Shown one piece after another: positions 1-12,639 of a stretch of DNA of 64,000 nt. This DNA comes from Adineta vaga. Its lineage: Eukaryota; Rotifera. Position 1 is the first letter of the stretch. Each line of letters starts with the position of its first letter. The translations under genes and the position numbers were made by a program. Under the pieces are notes generated by a model, which saw only the letters and a program-made list of their open reading frames with translations, searched no databases and was not told the origin of the DNA. The DNA lies in contig CP075492.1 of assembly GCA_021613535.1 (NCBI GenBank), forward strand, positions 3,410,001 to 3,474,000, in the 5' to 3' direction.

Positions 1-3000
1 TATAGTTAATGTGCTCACGTATGAGCTGGGTATCGTCGCTTTGAATTCATCAATAGTTGATTGAATACGTTCGTTCAACGATTGAACTGATAAAAGATTG
101 GCATTCATGAAATCACTTGTTACGAGCTGCATCAGTGTGTCATTGATAGCTCCCTGAGAGAATCGACAGAGAGAGGCAAGCAGTTGAAATTGTGCACTAG
201 CTGAATACCGAAAATCGGTTGGAGAGAATCGTTCTATCAAATCACCTTCGCCATATAGATAGACAATCCAACGATCAGAAACAAAGTCACTCGAGCACAC
301 TTGATGAAAACGAGGTTCGATTGTGAGAAATGATTCATATTCCATTGATACATCGGAACATGGACACTGAAGAGAACTAGGAAAGCGTTTGGCTAGATCT
401 TCGTATGTTGATAGTGATGGTTTTTGAACTTGAATATTTACTAACCGATGAGTGAAAGTGGAAATCAAATATACGATCGAAAGTGTTATCACTATCAACA
501 CGAAATGTAAATGACGAGTTGTTTGACGTTCATCACGGCAGATAAAAAACGTTTTAATAAAAGACATCAAAGTGGCGTAAGATACACCACTCATGATGTA
601 CTCTATCAATTGAAGAATGATTAAGAGAAGAAATTTCAAGCCAAGTGAAAGTCCTCCAAAAATACTGACAATAGTAGTGATAACAAGAAACAGATCCATT
701 CGACGCTCGTAATCATATGTACATGTCAAGGGAGCACATGCTTCGTAATAAGATGTGAAAGACGTATTTGACACCCAGTAATCAACCATAAGTTTATTGA
801 CAAGCGATTCTATCGTTTCATTTGGCGAGTTAAGATTCGGATTAAGTGGTGTGAAATGAAAAGATTCTTCTTGTGACATATACATGTATTTATCAATCTC
901 AACCATACAAGATCGATTGTAGAAGCATTCCAATGTTGATGCGAAAAAACTGTCAATTAAGAAGCATCCAACAAAGAAGTTAGGAATATCGAAAATGATA
1001 TTAAAATCGTTAGTGATAAAATTATATTCACTTATGGACATCGTCTCGCGACACGACTCTTTGAGTGCACATGAACAATTGTCATATGTTTGTGGCATCA
1101 TTTTTGTTTTTCTTGTTATTGGATCCAGTATAAAATCAATATTCAAGTGACCACTAGTCAGACCATTCCCATGTGTAGTTGCCAGAATGAGTTTCACTAT
1201 ACGAAGCAATTGACTAGTTGTAGTAAACTGCCAATTTTTTATGAGCGATTGAAATTGAGATTCAAATATTTGTGGAGAAATAACGTGTGAGTTAACAAAC
1301 TGCGTTTGAATGAATGCGTCAAGTGCATTGGTGACTACTTGTTCAGCCTGTGAACAAAATACTACTAAGGTTTGAAATTGAGAACCGGCATATAAACGGT
1401 AATCTCCAAGATAATAATATGAATCGTCGCCTATTGCAAAAGTGTACTCCAACCATTCGTACGTAACCAAATCACTTGAACATGCTTGATGAAACTGAGG
1501 GTGCATCGTTATAAACGTGGAGTAGGGTATTGAAATTACTGAACATTGACATGAAAGACTACTTGGGTATTTTTGTTCCAATTCAATATATTTCGATGAT
1601 GTTGGCTTGAACTCAGTCTCATGATAAATACTTACACTCAGCAGTGTATAGGTCGCCAAAACAGTAAGTGAACTGATAAGCATGCATATATATATTCGAG
1701 TAGCAATACGCTGATAATATACTTGACGGTCATTGCTCGATTGTTGCTGGAAAAGATTCAATTCAATAACAACTTTTTTCAAAAGAGTTTTATATTGATT
1801 TAGACGAGCATGCACTAAAAATGAAGAAGAAATAGACGAAATGAAATTATGTTGAAGATAAAAGAGTGCCCCACTCCCCATTGTCTCTTGTTTCCATAAA
1901 TATTCTGAACTTACAAGGTACTTTTGGAGTCGGTAACGTGTTTCGTGGTTGTCGTAGAAATCGAATAATGGACGGAATAATAAAGGAAAGTACCAATGTT
2001 AAACCACCAAGAAGACCGAGGAGTTTTGTCAGTATAAATCTCATATCACGTCGTTTTACTTGTGAGTAAGTACATAAATTAGGTGCACATTCATCATAAT
2101 ATTTGCTGTAAGATACATTTATCGTCCATTCTTCAACCATCATACTATCGACAATCGATTTCACCATTGAATTTACATCAAAACGACTATTCTCATCTAG
2201 TTTCAATGCATTAAATGTGTCGTTCGTAGGGAAATAGCTAGCGAGTATATCGACACATGTCTGATTATAGAAACATTCCAGTGTAGAATACATCATTGAA
2301 TTCACTGGTAAACAACCGGTTACTATTCCAGGAACTTTCAGTAATAATATCTGACTTGTATTGTTATAGATATTTGCTGAAGTATAACAATCCACAAAAC
2401 CAAAACAGTCACAAACATATTCTCCAATACTTTCATAACTAACGGAATCAATAAGAATATAGGGATCCACATCATCGGTCCGGTATTGCAAGTAAAAATT
2501 TCTCTGTAATCCTGAAATGAATTGTTTGTTCATTTGACCGATAATATCAAGTCGGTATTTCAAACTATTTGGTGCTGTCGATCGAAATTGATCCAAAGTC
2601 GATTGTATTTGTGACCGAATAACACTCTCGGATAGAACTTGGGTACTAATGTATGTATTCATATCCAATGAAGTAATACTATTTATTGCACTTGTTTTAG
2701 AAAGATAACAAAATCCAGCTAATGCTTGAAATTGAGCACCTCCAACATATCGAAAATCGGTGGGATCATAAGAGAGGGAAGCCATATCGATACTCACTGC
2801 TTTCATCCATCGATCCGAAACAAAATCACTCGAACAAACCTGATGAAAACTTGAATGAAGTGATATGAATTCACCATAAGGTATAGAAATTCGAGAACAT
2901 GAACATTGTGCATCGGGAGGCATTGATTTAAATTCAATCATTGTTGGATGATGAAGTGTAACAATTATGGTTTCAGTATTGAGCCACAAGATAAAAGCAA

Positions 3001-3148
3001 CACTGATCAGAAGTACTCCGAGCGATAAAAGATAGACTCGGGTAGCTACGATGTTCGAATGATGTTGGTATTCGTCTTCTTGTGCATCACCATCGTCATC
3101 CGGCTCGAAAAGATTCAAATTCAGAAGATAAACCTTGAGAAAAGACAT
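1..3148 (-). CDS. Multi-module two-TM membrane protein, 3' end cut by window edge
   Basis: This is a sibling of the gene at 33361-37821. Exon 1 is 3148-1915 and exon 2 runs from 1814 off the left edge. The 100-nt intron (1914-1815) has GTAAGT and TTTTTAG ends, and phase 1 is kept across it. Exon 1 encodes one module of about 411 residues. It has an N-terminal LNLF/acidic stretch, TM1 beginning with TRVYLL, a Cys-rich ectodomain (CSCSRISI, HQVCSSDFVSDRW, LECFYNQTC, YYDECAP) and TM2 near the end. Exon 2 stays open to position 1 and holds a second module (about 1814-600) and the start of a third (from about 560), with no intron between them. The family is unknown to me. Two TM segments around a roughly 300-residue loop resemble DEG/ENaC or P2X topology only in outline. 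The first module could be read as a stand-alone 433-aa protein if the intron were retained, but phase and paralogy favour splicing. Confidence 0.75.
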
Positions 3149-5410
3149 TATCTTAGTTCAAAAAAACAAACAAACTATACGACTAAACTTTGACAAATCA
3201 TAACTTGTATTGTTTGTCGGCCTTGAATTGAATAAAATATTTCTGCATATATCAACATATTAAAATACTCATTATAAAATTACTTGAAATATTTTCTCAT
3301 TTTTTGTCAAGTGAACGCGAATGAGTTTTTTCTTAATATGTATCATTGAGCAACAATTTTAATGATTGTTTCATTTTCTGCAGCATTTCATATATACAAT
3401 ACGTCATAGCTATTCTTTAATTTTCTCGAACATATTCATAGCAGAAAGGAAGAACACGGATCTAAATATCTTATAAGAATTGAGAAAGAATGACTATAAA
3501 TGGATTGTCTTTTTTGAGATTTGTCAAATGAAAATTAGATGCAATACAATTAAAATATATTCATGGATATAAATGATTATTATGCGAACTGAAGATGAGA
3601 GTGAACATCGAGAATCGTTTGACACTATGGAGTGGATGAAATTCAATTCATTCGAAACTTTTCTTTATCATTCATCTTTACTATTCGGATCTTATAGATT
3701 AACAGCAAAATATGAGAATTACAGCTGCAATAGAATACTATAGTGCATATTTTTTTAAATAAACTTCAAGTGAATTTCTGCAAATGATATTCTCATTTAT
3801 GTTTCAGATTTCAAGGACAATGAATGTGGGCTATTAAAACTTTTGATTTAGTTATTCTAACTGTGTTTCTTTCGAGGCATTTTCAAAAGGATACTTCACA
3901 ATAAATTTGTTTTATTATCAATTAATTTTTCTTCGAAGCTTTAATTATTGTAATTATATGAAGTCTTTGTATGATATTTAGAATAACATGTAATACTCGT
4001 TAGAACGGTTTCATTTTTTATGGGAGCGCCAGAGAATATAGTGAATACCTTCAGATACGTCCTCAAATTTAATATCATCAAAACCATCTTGAGGGTATGA
4101 GTGTGGGAGAGGGTCTCTTGTGTCCACCCACACCCTGTTTGATTGAAATCAGTGTCTTTGTATGTTTTTTAATGATGGGCACCAGAGTAGCTGCGGATGT
4201 AAACAAAAAAAACTGCATACATCCTTAAGATTTCCGCTTTCGACATTTTCTTTCAGTATGGACCATCAAATCGTTCACGCTTACAAGCATCTATGCATAA
4301 TCGTCTTTCATCAGATTTTATTCTCTCACCGATGAAAAAACAACAATGTGCCACACTACCATAATGAATCATAGAAAAACATTCTCTTTCTACTCAATTT
4401 TATTTTGTCTCAACCAACATCACATAACGCACATTGCATAATCGTAAATCTATCATCATATAAGTACCAAAAAATAGACGCGGCATTGTATGATACATGT
4501 GAATTATGAATATACTTGTTCAAGTGAGTATTTTAGTCATTGCTTACTGAGACTTACTACACATTCTACACCATCATCCTCAAGATGCACAGATGTAAAA
4601 AGTATGAGAATGATTCTAATGAAACGATAATGTTTAATCTTTAACCACAATGCTACTTTAGTCAAATCGAAACTATGAAATACTTTGAGATATCCTCTAA
4701 ACTTAGTTTGTTCCTATATATTTGAATATTCATCTTATATCACATTACTCTCTTATTTCTTACATTTTCGCCTATGCCGAGTATCTGAAATTCAGCGACA
4801 TCTTTCCTATAAATGACTCAGTGGACAAAACTATGCTACCATAATCACTAAGTAGGTTTTTTCCTAGTTAAGATTTGTTCTCTGATGCAGAAGGAGTTGT
4901 ACATTGATGGATGTTATAATCAATTTTTTAATCAACTCCCAAAACTAGAACAAGCAATTAGATGAAGAGTGAAGCAACATATCAGCAGCTATTTTCGGAT
5001 GTTACATTTTCTTATTCAATGCATATTCAGTTCGTATGTACAAGAATTTAATCGATTAAATTTCAATTTGTTTCAAAAGAAGTATTTTTAATAATCTATA
5101 ACTAAAACAATAAGAACTGAAACTGACAGCCAATACAAGTTGTACATGTGTTCATAATATGTTTTAAACTGCAGCTGCTTCTTCAATATAGCATGATTAT
5201 CTTGACAAATAAGGACCGAATACATTCACTACAAAATCATTTCTGTCAATCACAATTTTTCTTCTGTTTTTAATTGTACCTCTATTCTAGAAATGCTTTT
5301 GCTCTTCAGTTTTAATATCATACATGATGCTGACATGTCGAACAGTTTTGTATCTCCGATCATTTCTTCTAGATCTACTATATAATTTGTAGCTTTGGTT
5401 CTATAAAAAC
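3149..5410. other. Intergenic, divergent gene pair
   Basis: This 2.3-kb AT-rich gap lies between two divergently transcribed genes. I see no coding stretch on either strand. The only structured element is the GT-rich inverted repeat at 4088-4137. Promoters for both neighbours should lie here, but I cannot point to a motif. Confidence 0.6.
4088..4137. repeat. GAGGGTGTGGG-type intergenic inverted repeat
   Basis: CTTGAGGGTATGAGTGTGGG is followed after about 17 nt by CCACCCACACCCTG, so the element can fold on itself. It belongs to a family that recurs in many intergenic gaps of this window. Confidence 0.6.
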
Positions 5411-8362
5411 ATGACTCAGAACAATTCAAGATTAAAATCTATACTAGAAAATGGTTTTGATTGGAATGATGAATTAGTATGCTCGCCATTAATGTCAGAT
5501 GGTGGTATCATTCTGTTACCGTATGACCTTAATCAAGAAGATGAAAATCATGATGATAAACAATCAACATGTGTATCATATATAGAATCAATTTCTAAAC
5601 CAAATAAAATCTTTTTCATTACAACGACTGAGTGGGCTATGACTATTATACCTTTGATTCATTCTTATAAACAAATTGATTCTATTTTCATTTTATCTGA
5701 GAAGACGATCGATGTTCAATACGATGGCATTTATAACAAGATTATTGGTTCTTATAATAACGAAGAACAATTGATCGATTCTATTCGTGAACAGATTCTT
5801 CTCGAAAGGCAACAACATCTTTCATTTTCATTTTATAATCAGCATCAAAAATCGATTCGAGATTTATCAAAAGAATCAGCGTCCTTCCTTTGGTTAATAT
5901 TGTTCAAAGATATTATAATACGAATGAGATCAGAAAATTCTCATGAACAAGCCAAACAAGAATTAGTCGATCAATTGAAACAAATATATCGTAATAATAG
6001 AACTCAGTTAAAATTAATTACACATTTCAATCAAACATATAAAAGAACAAATAGTGAACCAATTCGTTGGTATACAGGTAAACCATTTTTACACAAACAG
6101 ATTAATCGAGCTTTACGTACTGAAGATATTCAAATGTTACATACTTTTCGTTACATTATTTCTGATATTAGTAATTGTCTTGCAGACGAATTCGAGTATA
6201 CGAAAGCGTTTATTGATCAAGTAATTCTTTATCGTGGATTACAAGTAACGAATGATGAACTAGAAAAATTAAAAAACAATATCGGCAAAATGATATCAAT
6301 GAATGGATTCATGTCCACGAGTCGGTCACGTGACATTGCGCTAACATTTGCTGGTAAATCAACCACAAATAAACAGAGTATAATGTTTGAAATTGAATGT
6401 GATGTTAATAAATTACAAAATAATTCGGTTATTTTTGCTGATATAACTCGACTGAGTGATATAAGTGAGGAAAGTGAAATTCTATTTGATATTGGTGCTA
6501 CATTTATCATGAAAACAGTATCTTATGACAATGAATTAAATGTTTGGATTTTCAAATTAGAAGCAACCGACGAAGCGGCAAAAATTAGTCAGTTTTATTT
6601 GGAACGTAATAAACAATTTATTGAAAATACCAGTGTAACATTAACCTTCGGTATTCTTTTACATATGATGGGTAAGTATCAACAAGCGCTCGATTATTTT
6701 CAATCGTTGTTAGACGACAATAAGGAAGATAAAGCATTCATTCAATTTTCTATTGGCATCGCGAAATTCGAATTGGGTAATTATCAGGAAGCATTTGAAT
6801 GCTTAGAATTCTCACGAATGGAGTTCGAAACACGTCAACCACCACAATTTCTGCCCGAAATTTATACACATATCGGTTATATTCTTAACCATATGGGACA
6901 TCATGACAAAGCATTAAAAGTTCATTTCGAATGTTTGACATATGCTGAAAAACGAGCAAAATATGATCCACTATACATAGCTACTTGTCTCGGTCGTATA
7001 GGTAATGTATATCTTAATAAGTGTGAATATGATTTAGCTATGAATTATTACATGAGATCGAAGGATTTATTACCTACTTGTTGTCCATCTGATCATGTTG
7101 AATACGGGAGAATTTTGGGAAATATCGGTTCTGTGTACTATCTTACAGGAGATATGAAACAAGCATTGACTTATTATGAACTTGCTTTAAATATTCTCGA
7201 AAAAAGTCTTGTTTCTGATAATAAAGAAATAATTGCTATATTGAACAATCTTGGCAATATAAAACGAGATCAAGGTGACTATAATACAGCATTGAGATAT
7301 TTTAAACAATGTTTAGCAATTGAAATACAAATTTTTCCTGAAGATCATCCAGACATAGCATCAACATTCAATCAAATTGGCAGTATTTTTTATTTTCAAG
7401 AAAACTATGAAGAATGTCTAAGAAACTATTATAAAGCATTTGAAATTCATTCTTATTTAAAAAATTATACACATATGGATTACGCAATCACTCTTTACAA
7501 TATTGGCTATACTTTTGCAAAATTTAGAAAAGAACTTGAGACAGCTATGAACTATGCTCAACAAGCGTTTCAAATCATAAAACATAACGAATTAATGATG
7601 ACTAATACAGGTGGAAAATGTCTTTTACTAATTGGTAGTATCTTTCATTTACAATCAAACGAAGAGCAAGCGCTAGAATTTGTTTTAAATGCAATACAAA
7701 TACTAAAAGCTGTTTATGATTCGCAGCAACATTCAGATATTGCTCTGTGTTTGACTGAACTTGGTGACATTTATTTAAGCAAGAATATGTTTGATCTTGC
7801 ACTTGAGTCACACAAAGAAGCATTGATTATTCGTGAACATTTTCTATCGAAAAATACGCCGATCGATAAAGATTTTATATCATCTTATCACAAAGATGTT
7901 GCAGATTGCTTGACTAACATAGCTAATGTGTATTTTCGAATGAAAGAAGTTGTATTCGCTTTAAATTACTGTCGGAAATCATTAGCGATGAGACAAATCT
8001 ATTACCAATCGACTGATTATGAGAAATTGATTATAGAAACAAAATCCATAGCACAAGCATTGTCATCTTTAGAGAAATGGGATGATGCATTAACGTGCTA
8101 TCTACAAATAGATCCAATAATTTCTAATAATGAAGAGAAAACATTGAATTTGTCAAATATTGGACAATGCTACAGAGCAAAAAAGGATTATTCAATTGCA
8201 CTTAATTATTACAAAGAAGCATTGGAGATTGTATCAACAATGGATATTTCTAATGTAAACACAGCTACTGCTTCAAGAGTTATCAAAGAGGACATGATGG
8301 AAATGGTCTGTGAGTGTGTGATGAAGGTATTTATTGAACATGGTCATCATTTTTACATATGA
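5411..8362 (+). CDS. ART-TPR protein: arginine-type ADP-ribosyltransferase with C-terminal TPR array
   Basis: This single open frame encodes 983 aa. Residues 1-130 form an N-terminal domain I cannot name; its paralogue at 61031 carries a counterpart. An ADP-ribosyltransferase domain of the R-S-E type follows. The NAD-binding Arg is in YRGL (about residue 275), the STS motif is near 303, and the ExE loop is in EESEILF (near 355). This set is expected of mono-ARTs that transfer ADP-ribose from NAD to arginine. From about 410 to 965 the chain is tetratricopeptide repeats spaced about 42 residues apart (GNVYLNKCEYDLAMNYY, GNIKRDQGDYNTALRYF and others), kinesin-light-chain style, suggesting a protein-binding scaffold. 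No signal peptide or TM is visible, so it is probably cytosolic. The start is the first ATG of the frame. Substrate and pathway cannot be read from the sequence. Confidence 0.85.
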   Translation: MTQNNSRLKSILENGFDWNDELVCSPLMSDGGIILLPYDLNQEDENHDDKQSTCVSYIESISKPNKIFFITTTEWAMTIIPLIHSYKQIDSIFILSEKTIDVQYDGIYNKIIGSYNNEEQLIDSIREQILLERQQHLSFSFYNQHQKSIRDLSKESASFLWLILFKDIIIRMRSENSHEQAKQELVDQLKQIYRNNRTQLKLITHFNQTYKRTNSEPIRWYTGKPFLHKQINRALRTEDIQMLHTFRYIISDISNCLADEFEYTKAFIDQVILYRGLQVTNDELEKLKNNIGKMISMNGFMSTSRSRDIALTFAGKSTTNKQSIMFEIECDVNKLQNNSVIFADITRLSDISEESEILFDIGATFIMKTVSYDNELNVWIFKLEATDEAAKISQFYLERNKQFIENTSVTLTFGILLHMMGKYQQALDYFQSLLDDNKEDKAFIQFSIGIAKFELGNYQEAFECLEFSRMEFETRQPPQFLPEIYTHIGYILNHMGHHDKALKVHFECLTYAEKRAKYDPLYIATCLGRIGNVYLNKCEYDLAMNYYMRSKDLLPTCCPSDHVEYGRILGNIGSVYYLTGDMKQALTYYELALNILEKSLVSDNKEIIAILNNLGNIKRDQGDYNTALRYFKQCLAIEIQIFPEDHPDIASTFNQIGSIFYFQENYEECLRNYYKAFEIHSYLKNYTHMDYAITLYNIGYTFAKFRKELETAMNYAQQAFQIIKHNELMMTNTGGKCLLLIGSIFHLQSNEEQALEFVLNAIQILKAVYDSQQHSDIALCLTELGDIYLSKNMFDLALESHKEALIIREHFLSKNTPIDKDFISSYHKDVADCLTNIANVYFRMKEVVFALNYCRKSLAMRQIYYQSTDYEKLIIETKSIAQALSSLEKWDDALTCYLQIDPIISNNEEKTLNLSNIGQCYRAKKDYSIALNYYKEALEIVSTMDISNVNTATASRVIKEDMMEMVCECVMKVFIEHGHHFYI

Positions 8363-10812
8363 TCGACTTATATTAGTTAATTCATGCAAATGTACAAAAA
8401 AACGAAATCTGAGTAATCGTCATTTAATAAAACTCGACCAATTTTTGTCGAAATTCACATCGAACAGATATAATTTCTAGATAATAATATTATACCATAT
8501 TCAATGTAATTTGTAGACGAAGTATCATGTCTCAAATAAAATAATCAAGTTTCATGTTAAGAATATGACGAGGGAGACTGAATATGAGCAACAAGATGAC
8601 CAGTTTTATCCACATCTACACCCTCGCTTTGCATTTGTTAAACCATTGTGGATGTAAAAAAATACAAAAGGAAAAAAATCAATACAACTGCATCAGAAGA
8701 TAAGAATTTTTAAAACTTTTGTTTTATTCGATTGAATGAAACTTAAACGATTCGAAAACGAGTTAATCATCCAAAAATATCGAAAATCAGGGATGATCTG
8801 TCGATGAACTTTTCGTCATAATTATAGCCATAGAACTACACGTAAATCCCTCAATACACATATAGATAGAAAAATATATAATTCGAGCGAAGCAATCTAG
8901 AACGTTTTTCATGATGATGAGAAAAGAAAATGACTTATTGATGTTTATATATATACGTACCTGCTCTATATTATATTATGAGATAAGACATGAAAATTAC
9001 TTTTAAAAAAAATAACGAAATGTTAACAAACTGTATTCTTTTGTTAAAACATAAATGTGTAATTTCTCAAATAAATTCAATTCATATAATGTCGTAGGAT
9101 ACAAACACTTCGAATCGAATCATTACTTTCTTCTTTCATTTACTTCTCAATGTACATTCTTTCCCATATAAAAAAAAACATTTGCGCAGTGCGTAATTGC
9201 ATATCTTCAGAACAAAAAGGCTTTATCAAGGACAAACCTTCTCTTCTCAATTATACAATTACATTTTTTCACATATTCTTATTCTATTCTAACGAAGGAG
9301 CGTCATAATGTCCATATATAAGCGTAAGAAAATAATGAACAGTTTAGTGTATACCCTGATTCTTCTATTTTTTCCTCACAACTATACAATACAGTTCAAA
9401 GTCAACTTACTCTTTTTCAACTATAGATACTTATCGTTTTCTCATTATTAATCGTATTCTATCTCGAGCAATATATCAATAAAACACTCAAATATAAATA
9501 CTATTTTGAGCTCATAACTTCAACATACAATCAAGACAGTATTATCATCAATTATGTAAAATCAATTACTCTTATGTGCTTTACAGAATTCAAATTCTCA
9601 ATCAAACTAAAATTCATATTTTAAATAATTTAACAATTCGAACAATTTATCTCACATCTTAATTAACGATAATTATAACTGTTATAATGAATAATTAACT
9701 TCTGAAATCTCAGACACAAATTTCAATCGGATTACTATTCATATCCAACCATAATAAGCAATCACTAAATCAGAAAATATTGTTACACATAAAATTAAAC
9801 GCTGATTAGTGCGGAGTAGTATACCATAATTTGATTTAGTTTGAGAATTAATTCAGTCTTATTCTAGGATTATGACTTAATTGATTCTGAAATGAATCAT
9901 TTAGATGGTTTAAAGCTATCGGATGAGCGACCTTTATACAAGGTCGAAATCGGCCATGGCATCTCTTGCACCATTACCCATACACATAGTCTATAGTTTT
10001 AACTTTTTCTTTTAGATTCTTTTCGTTGTTATTAACCTTCAGTATTCTATATAGTATCGCATCAGTTGAATGGCTACATTAATTATTGGCGAAATTGTTT
10101 TAATCTCTTTACCTAATCCTTTCAAAATTCAGCAAGAACAAGGAAAATGAAATCAAAATCAAAAACTTTACAGTAACAAAAAACATCAACTTAATGAAGT
10201 ACTAAGCCGTCAGTGACTAACATTTTCACTTAAAGAACCACATATGAACTTACTATCATCAATACAATAACAGCTTATTTCACTATTGATACAGAAACCG
10301 ATGATTTTTCGAAAAGACCAGCGTTAACTCATCTTTCGTGAATATTGCTTGCATGGAGTAATGCAGAAAAAAAACATTATCAAGAAATTGGTAGAATGAT
10401 ATCTATATACATGATTCAAATTTTACATATTTATATCGATCATACAAACAACAAAGTGAACCATGCGCTCTACAAATAACTATGTGTTCAATGTTTTTGA
10501 AGAATTTTTGGATAAATCTATCTCAGCCGGAAACTGAAGACATTGGCTTGAATATTCGTTTTTATGAAAATCAAATATCCTGTTAGCGACTGTTTTACAT
10601 CGACAAAATCAACATCGATTATTGACCCATATCTTGTAAATTCTGTTTTGCTTTATTAACAATGCCTTTTCTGGTTACACACTGTCTTAAAAAAAAGCAA
10701 TTATTTCGTATTCAGAACAAAACTACGTTAGACTTGAGATATCATAAGAAAACGCGTATGAAACAAATGTTTTCTGAATGAAGACAAGAAACAACAATAA
10801 TCTACTAGTAGT
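8363..10812. other. Intergenic, no gene recognised
   Basis: The gap is 2.4 kb and AT-rich, between convergent neighbours. A weak member of the GT-rich repeat family occurs near 8617-8640 (CTACACCCTCG) with a GAGGGAG arm near 8570. No open frame longer than about 60 codons resembles a protein. I see no tRNA-like fold. Confidence 0.5.
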
Positions 10813-12147
10813 TTATTCAGATCCATCTAAAAGAACTTGTTCATTTTGATTATAAACTTCAGCTAATGTCATTGGTTCGATGATGTTCTTTGTACCAAAT
10901 CCTAATTTCTCTGATAATATTTTCGAACTTTCTAAGTCTAACTTATTAAACTCATAATTGGCAATTAAACGACCTTTGCGTAGTAAAGCTGGATCGATGG
11001 TTGTTAAATCACAATTAAATGTCGCAATAATTTGTTGATGCATTGCATCACCTAATAAACCATCAGATCTAAACGAAGAAATAATGATCACATGACAAAT
11101 TTCTGAACTGATAAATCAATTTACAAATTTAAGAGATTCGCAACAGCTTGTGATGGAAAAGAAGATTCATTTCGATCTTTAATGATATTTTCTGCATCTT
11201 CAATAATTAGAATTGAATCAGGATATTGCATCAGAAATGGAAGAAAATCTGGCGAAGAAATTTCTTTAGCCATATCTGGTGGAACATAGATCAATGTTTT
11301 TTCTTGAATTTCATGAATCAAATAACGAATATAATGAGTTTTTCCTATTCAGAATAAAAACAGCTCGATTATGTTTCACATTCATCTTTTTCTTTCCAAA
11401 CTTACCAGAACCTGGAATACCATGTAAAAGAACAATTCCTTTATCTTCTCTTGTATTCAAACTTTTAATAATTTTCTCGTGAATTGAAATAAAATGATTT
11501 CCATAGTGAAGTCCAAGATCGGTAATCAATGGTTTTTTAATTGTAATACTACTGAGATAATATCCACATTGATTTCGACAAACCATTTGTAAAGTAAATG
11601 ATCTATATGGTTCGGGTGATAAAACTGTCATTGTAAAAAAACATTTGCTCAACTCTCCTACAAATGTCATCTGATGTGGAAGAAAATAAATAGTAATTGA
11701 CGATGCAATTAAAAACCCATTATCAGAATTATCCGCTTTCAATTGATTTGGATTCAATACTTCAGGATATAAAGTAAGTTCATGGAATTCGAGCATAACA
11801 CCATTCATTAAATCACAAAAACGTGCATTCATATCTATTTGATTTGTTTGACAATTATAATTTCCAGTTATTAGATCAGTAGTTAAATCATGTTTGAGTT
11901 CTTTATGAAGGTAATCTAAGATTGTTGTTACATGTAATAATTTTCTATCTGTTCCACTCATACAATGTACAACGCATGGAAGTGCATGATATTTAGCAAG
12001 AAACAACCGAATCGATGTTGCGGCATAACGATCACCTGGTATATTAAATTGAACGAGAGCTTCCATCGATATATTTGGTAAAGCACCAACATAAGTAAAA
12101 GTTTGTTTTGATTCATTTAGTGTTGCTGTTTTCAGTTCGTCGGACAT
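10813..12147 (-). CDS. AAA-family ATPase, bacterial-type, three exons
   Basis: The exons are 12147-11406, 11344-11125 and 11068-10813, separated by introns of 61 and 56 nt. Phases 1 and 2 are kept, giving 405 aa. The P-loop GIPGSGKT (243-250) is interrupted by intron 1 in the codon of its last Gly. Walker B is ILIIEDAE (292-299), a sensor-1-like Asn sits in IIATFN (334-339), and LLRKGR (349-354) could supply an arginine finger. The phrase NLLNLSDGLL before sensor 1 and the terminal MTLAEVY are, from memory, typical of AAA ATPases of Bacteroidota and related bacteria rather than of animal AAA proteins. The N-terminal 240 residues are unassigned. The enzyme should hydrolyse ATP to remodel an unknown partner. 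Acquisition from bacteria followed by intron gain is an inference. Confidence 0.8.
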
Positions 12148-12639
12148 GATTTTTTGTAAAATTGAAGTGTATGTACAAGAAAAACGATGCTTACTTATAA
12201 GAAGAAAGTGTAATTTCCATTCGTTGTGAAATTATGATGAAAGAACAAGCGAAAGTAATTAGTCATTTCGACTTGGAGTTATTCAGTTCATCAATAAAAA
12301 TACGACACATACATCGGTATTGGTCGATTATAATCGTATCAGAAAATGCTTTCATCATCATGTAATATATTATATTATTGAACGAGAGTTTCCTTTACGT
12401 CTTCATCTTCTTCGTATGTCATTCTGATTTGATTGGTGAAATTTGCGTGCTATAATAGAGGGTGTGGGTGTGGGTGAGGGTATCAGTTAAAGTCGAAACA
12501 ACCTCACCCTTTATCTCACTCCGATCAGAATAAAGCATATACAGATATAAAACAACTTTTACATTTATCTAATTTTATTATATTTTCAATTGTATACGGT
12601 ACATTATTACTTTCATGTACGGTGTAAATTCGTAATTGA
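12148..12639. other. Intergenic with GT-rich inverted repeat
   Basis: This gap of about 490 nt contains the strongest member of the GT-rich family (12457-12510). It may also hold the promoter of the ATPase gene. No coding sequence is seen. Confidence 0.5.
12457..12510. repeat. GAGGGTGTGGG-type intergenic inverted repeat
   Basis: AGAGGGTGTGGGTGTGGGTG is followed by AGGGTATC and, about 20 nt later, ACCTCACCCT. The left arm holds two TGTGGG units, the hexamer I recall as the bdelloid telomeric repeat. Confidence 0.65.

Noticed and set aside
1847-1915. A 433-aa stand-alone protein ending at 1847
   Set aside because: The last 22 codons lie in an intron with GTAAGT and TTTTTAG ends; splicing continues into the next module in frame.
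4088-4137. True telomere or chromosome end
   Set aside because: The TGTGGG-like units are too few, appear in both orientations and lie between genes on both sides.
9900-9990. tRNA-like stretch (CGACCTTTATACAAGGTCG)
   Set aside because: It forms one short hairpin; no T-arm GTTCGA block or acceptor pairing is present.
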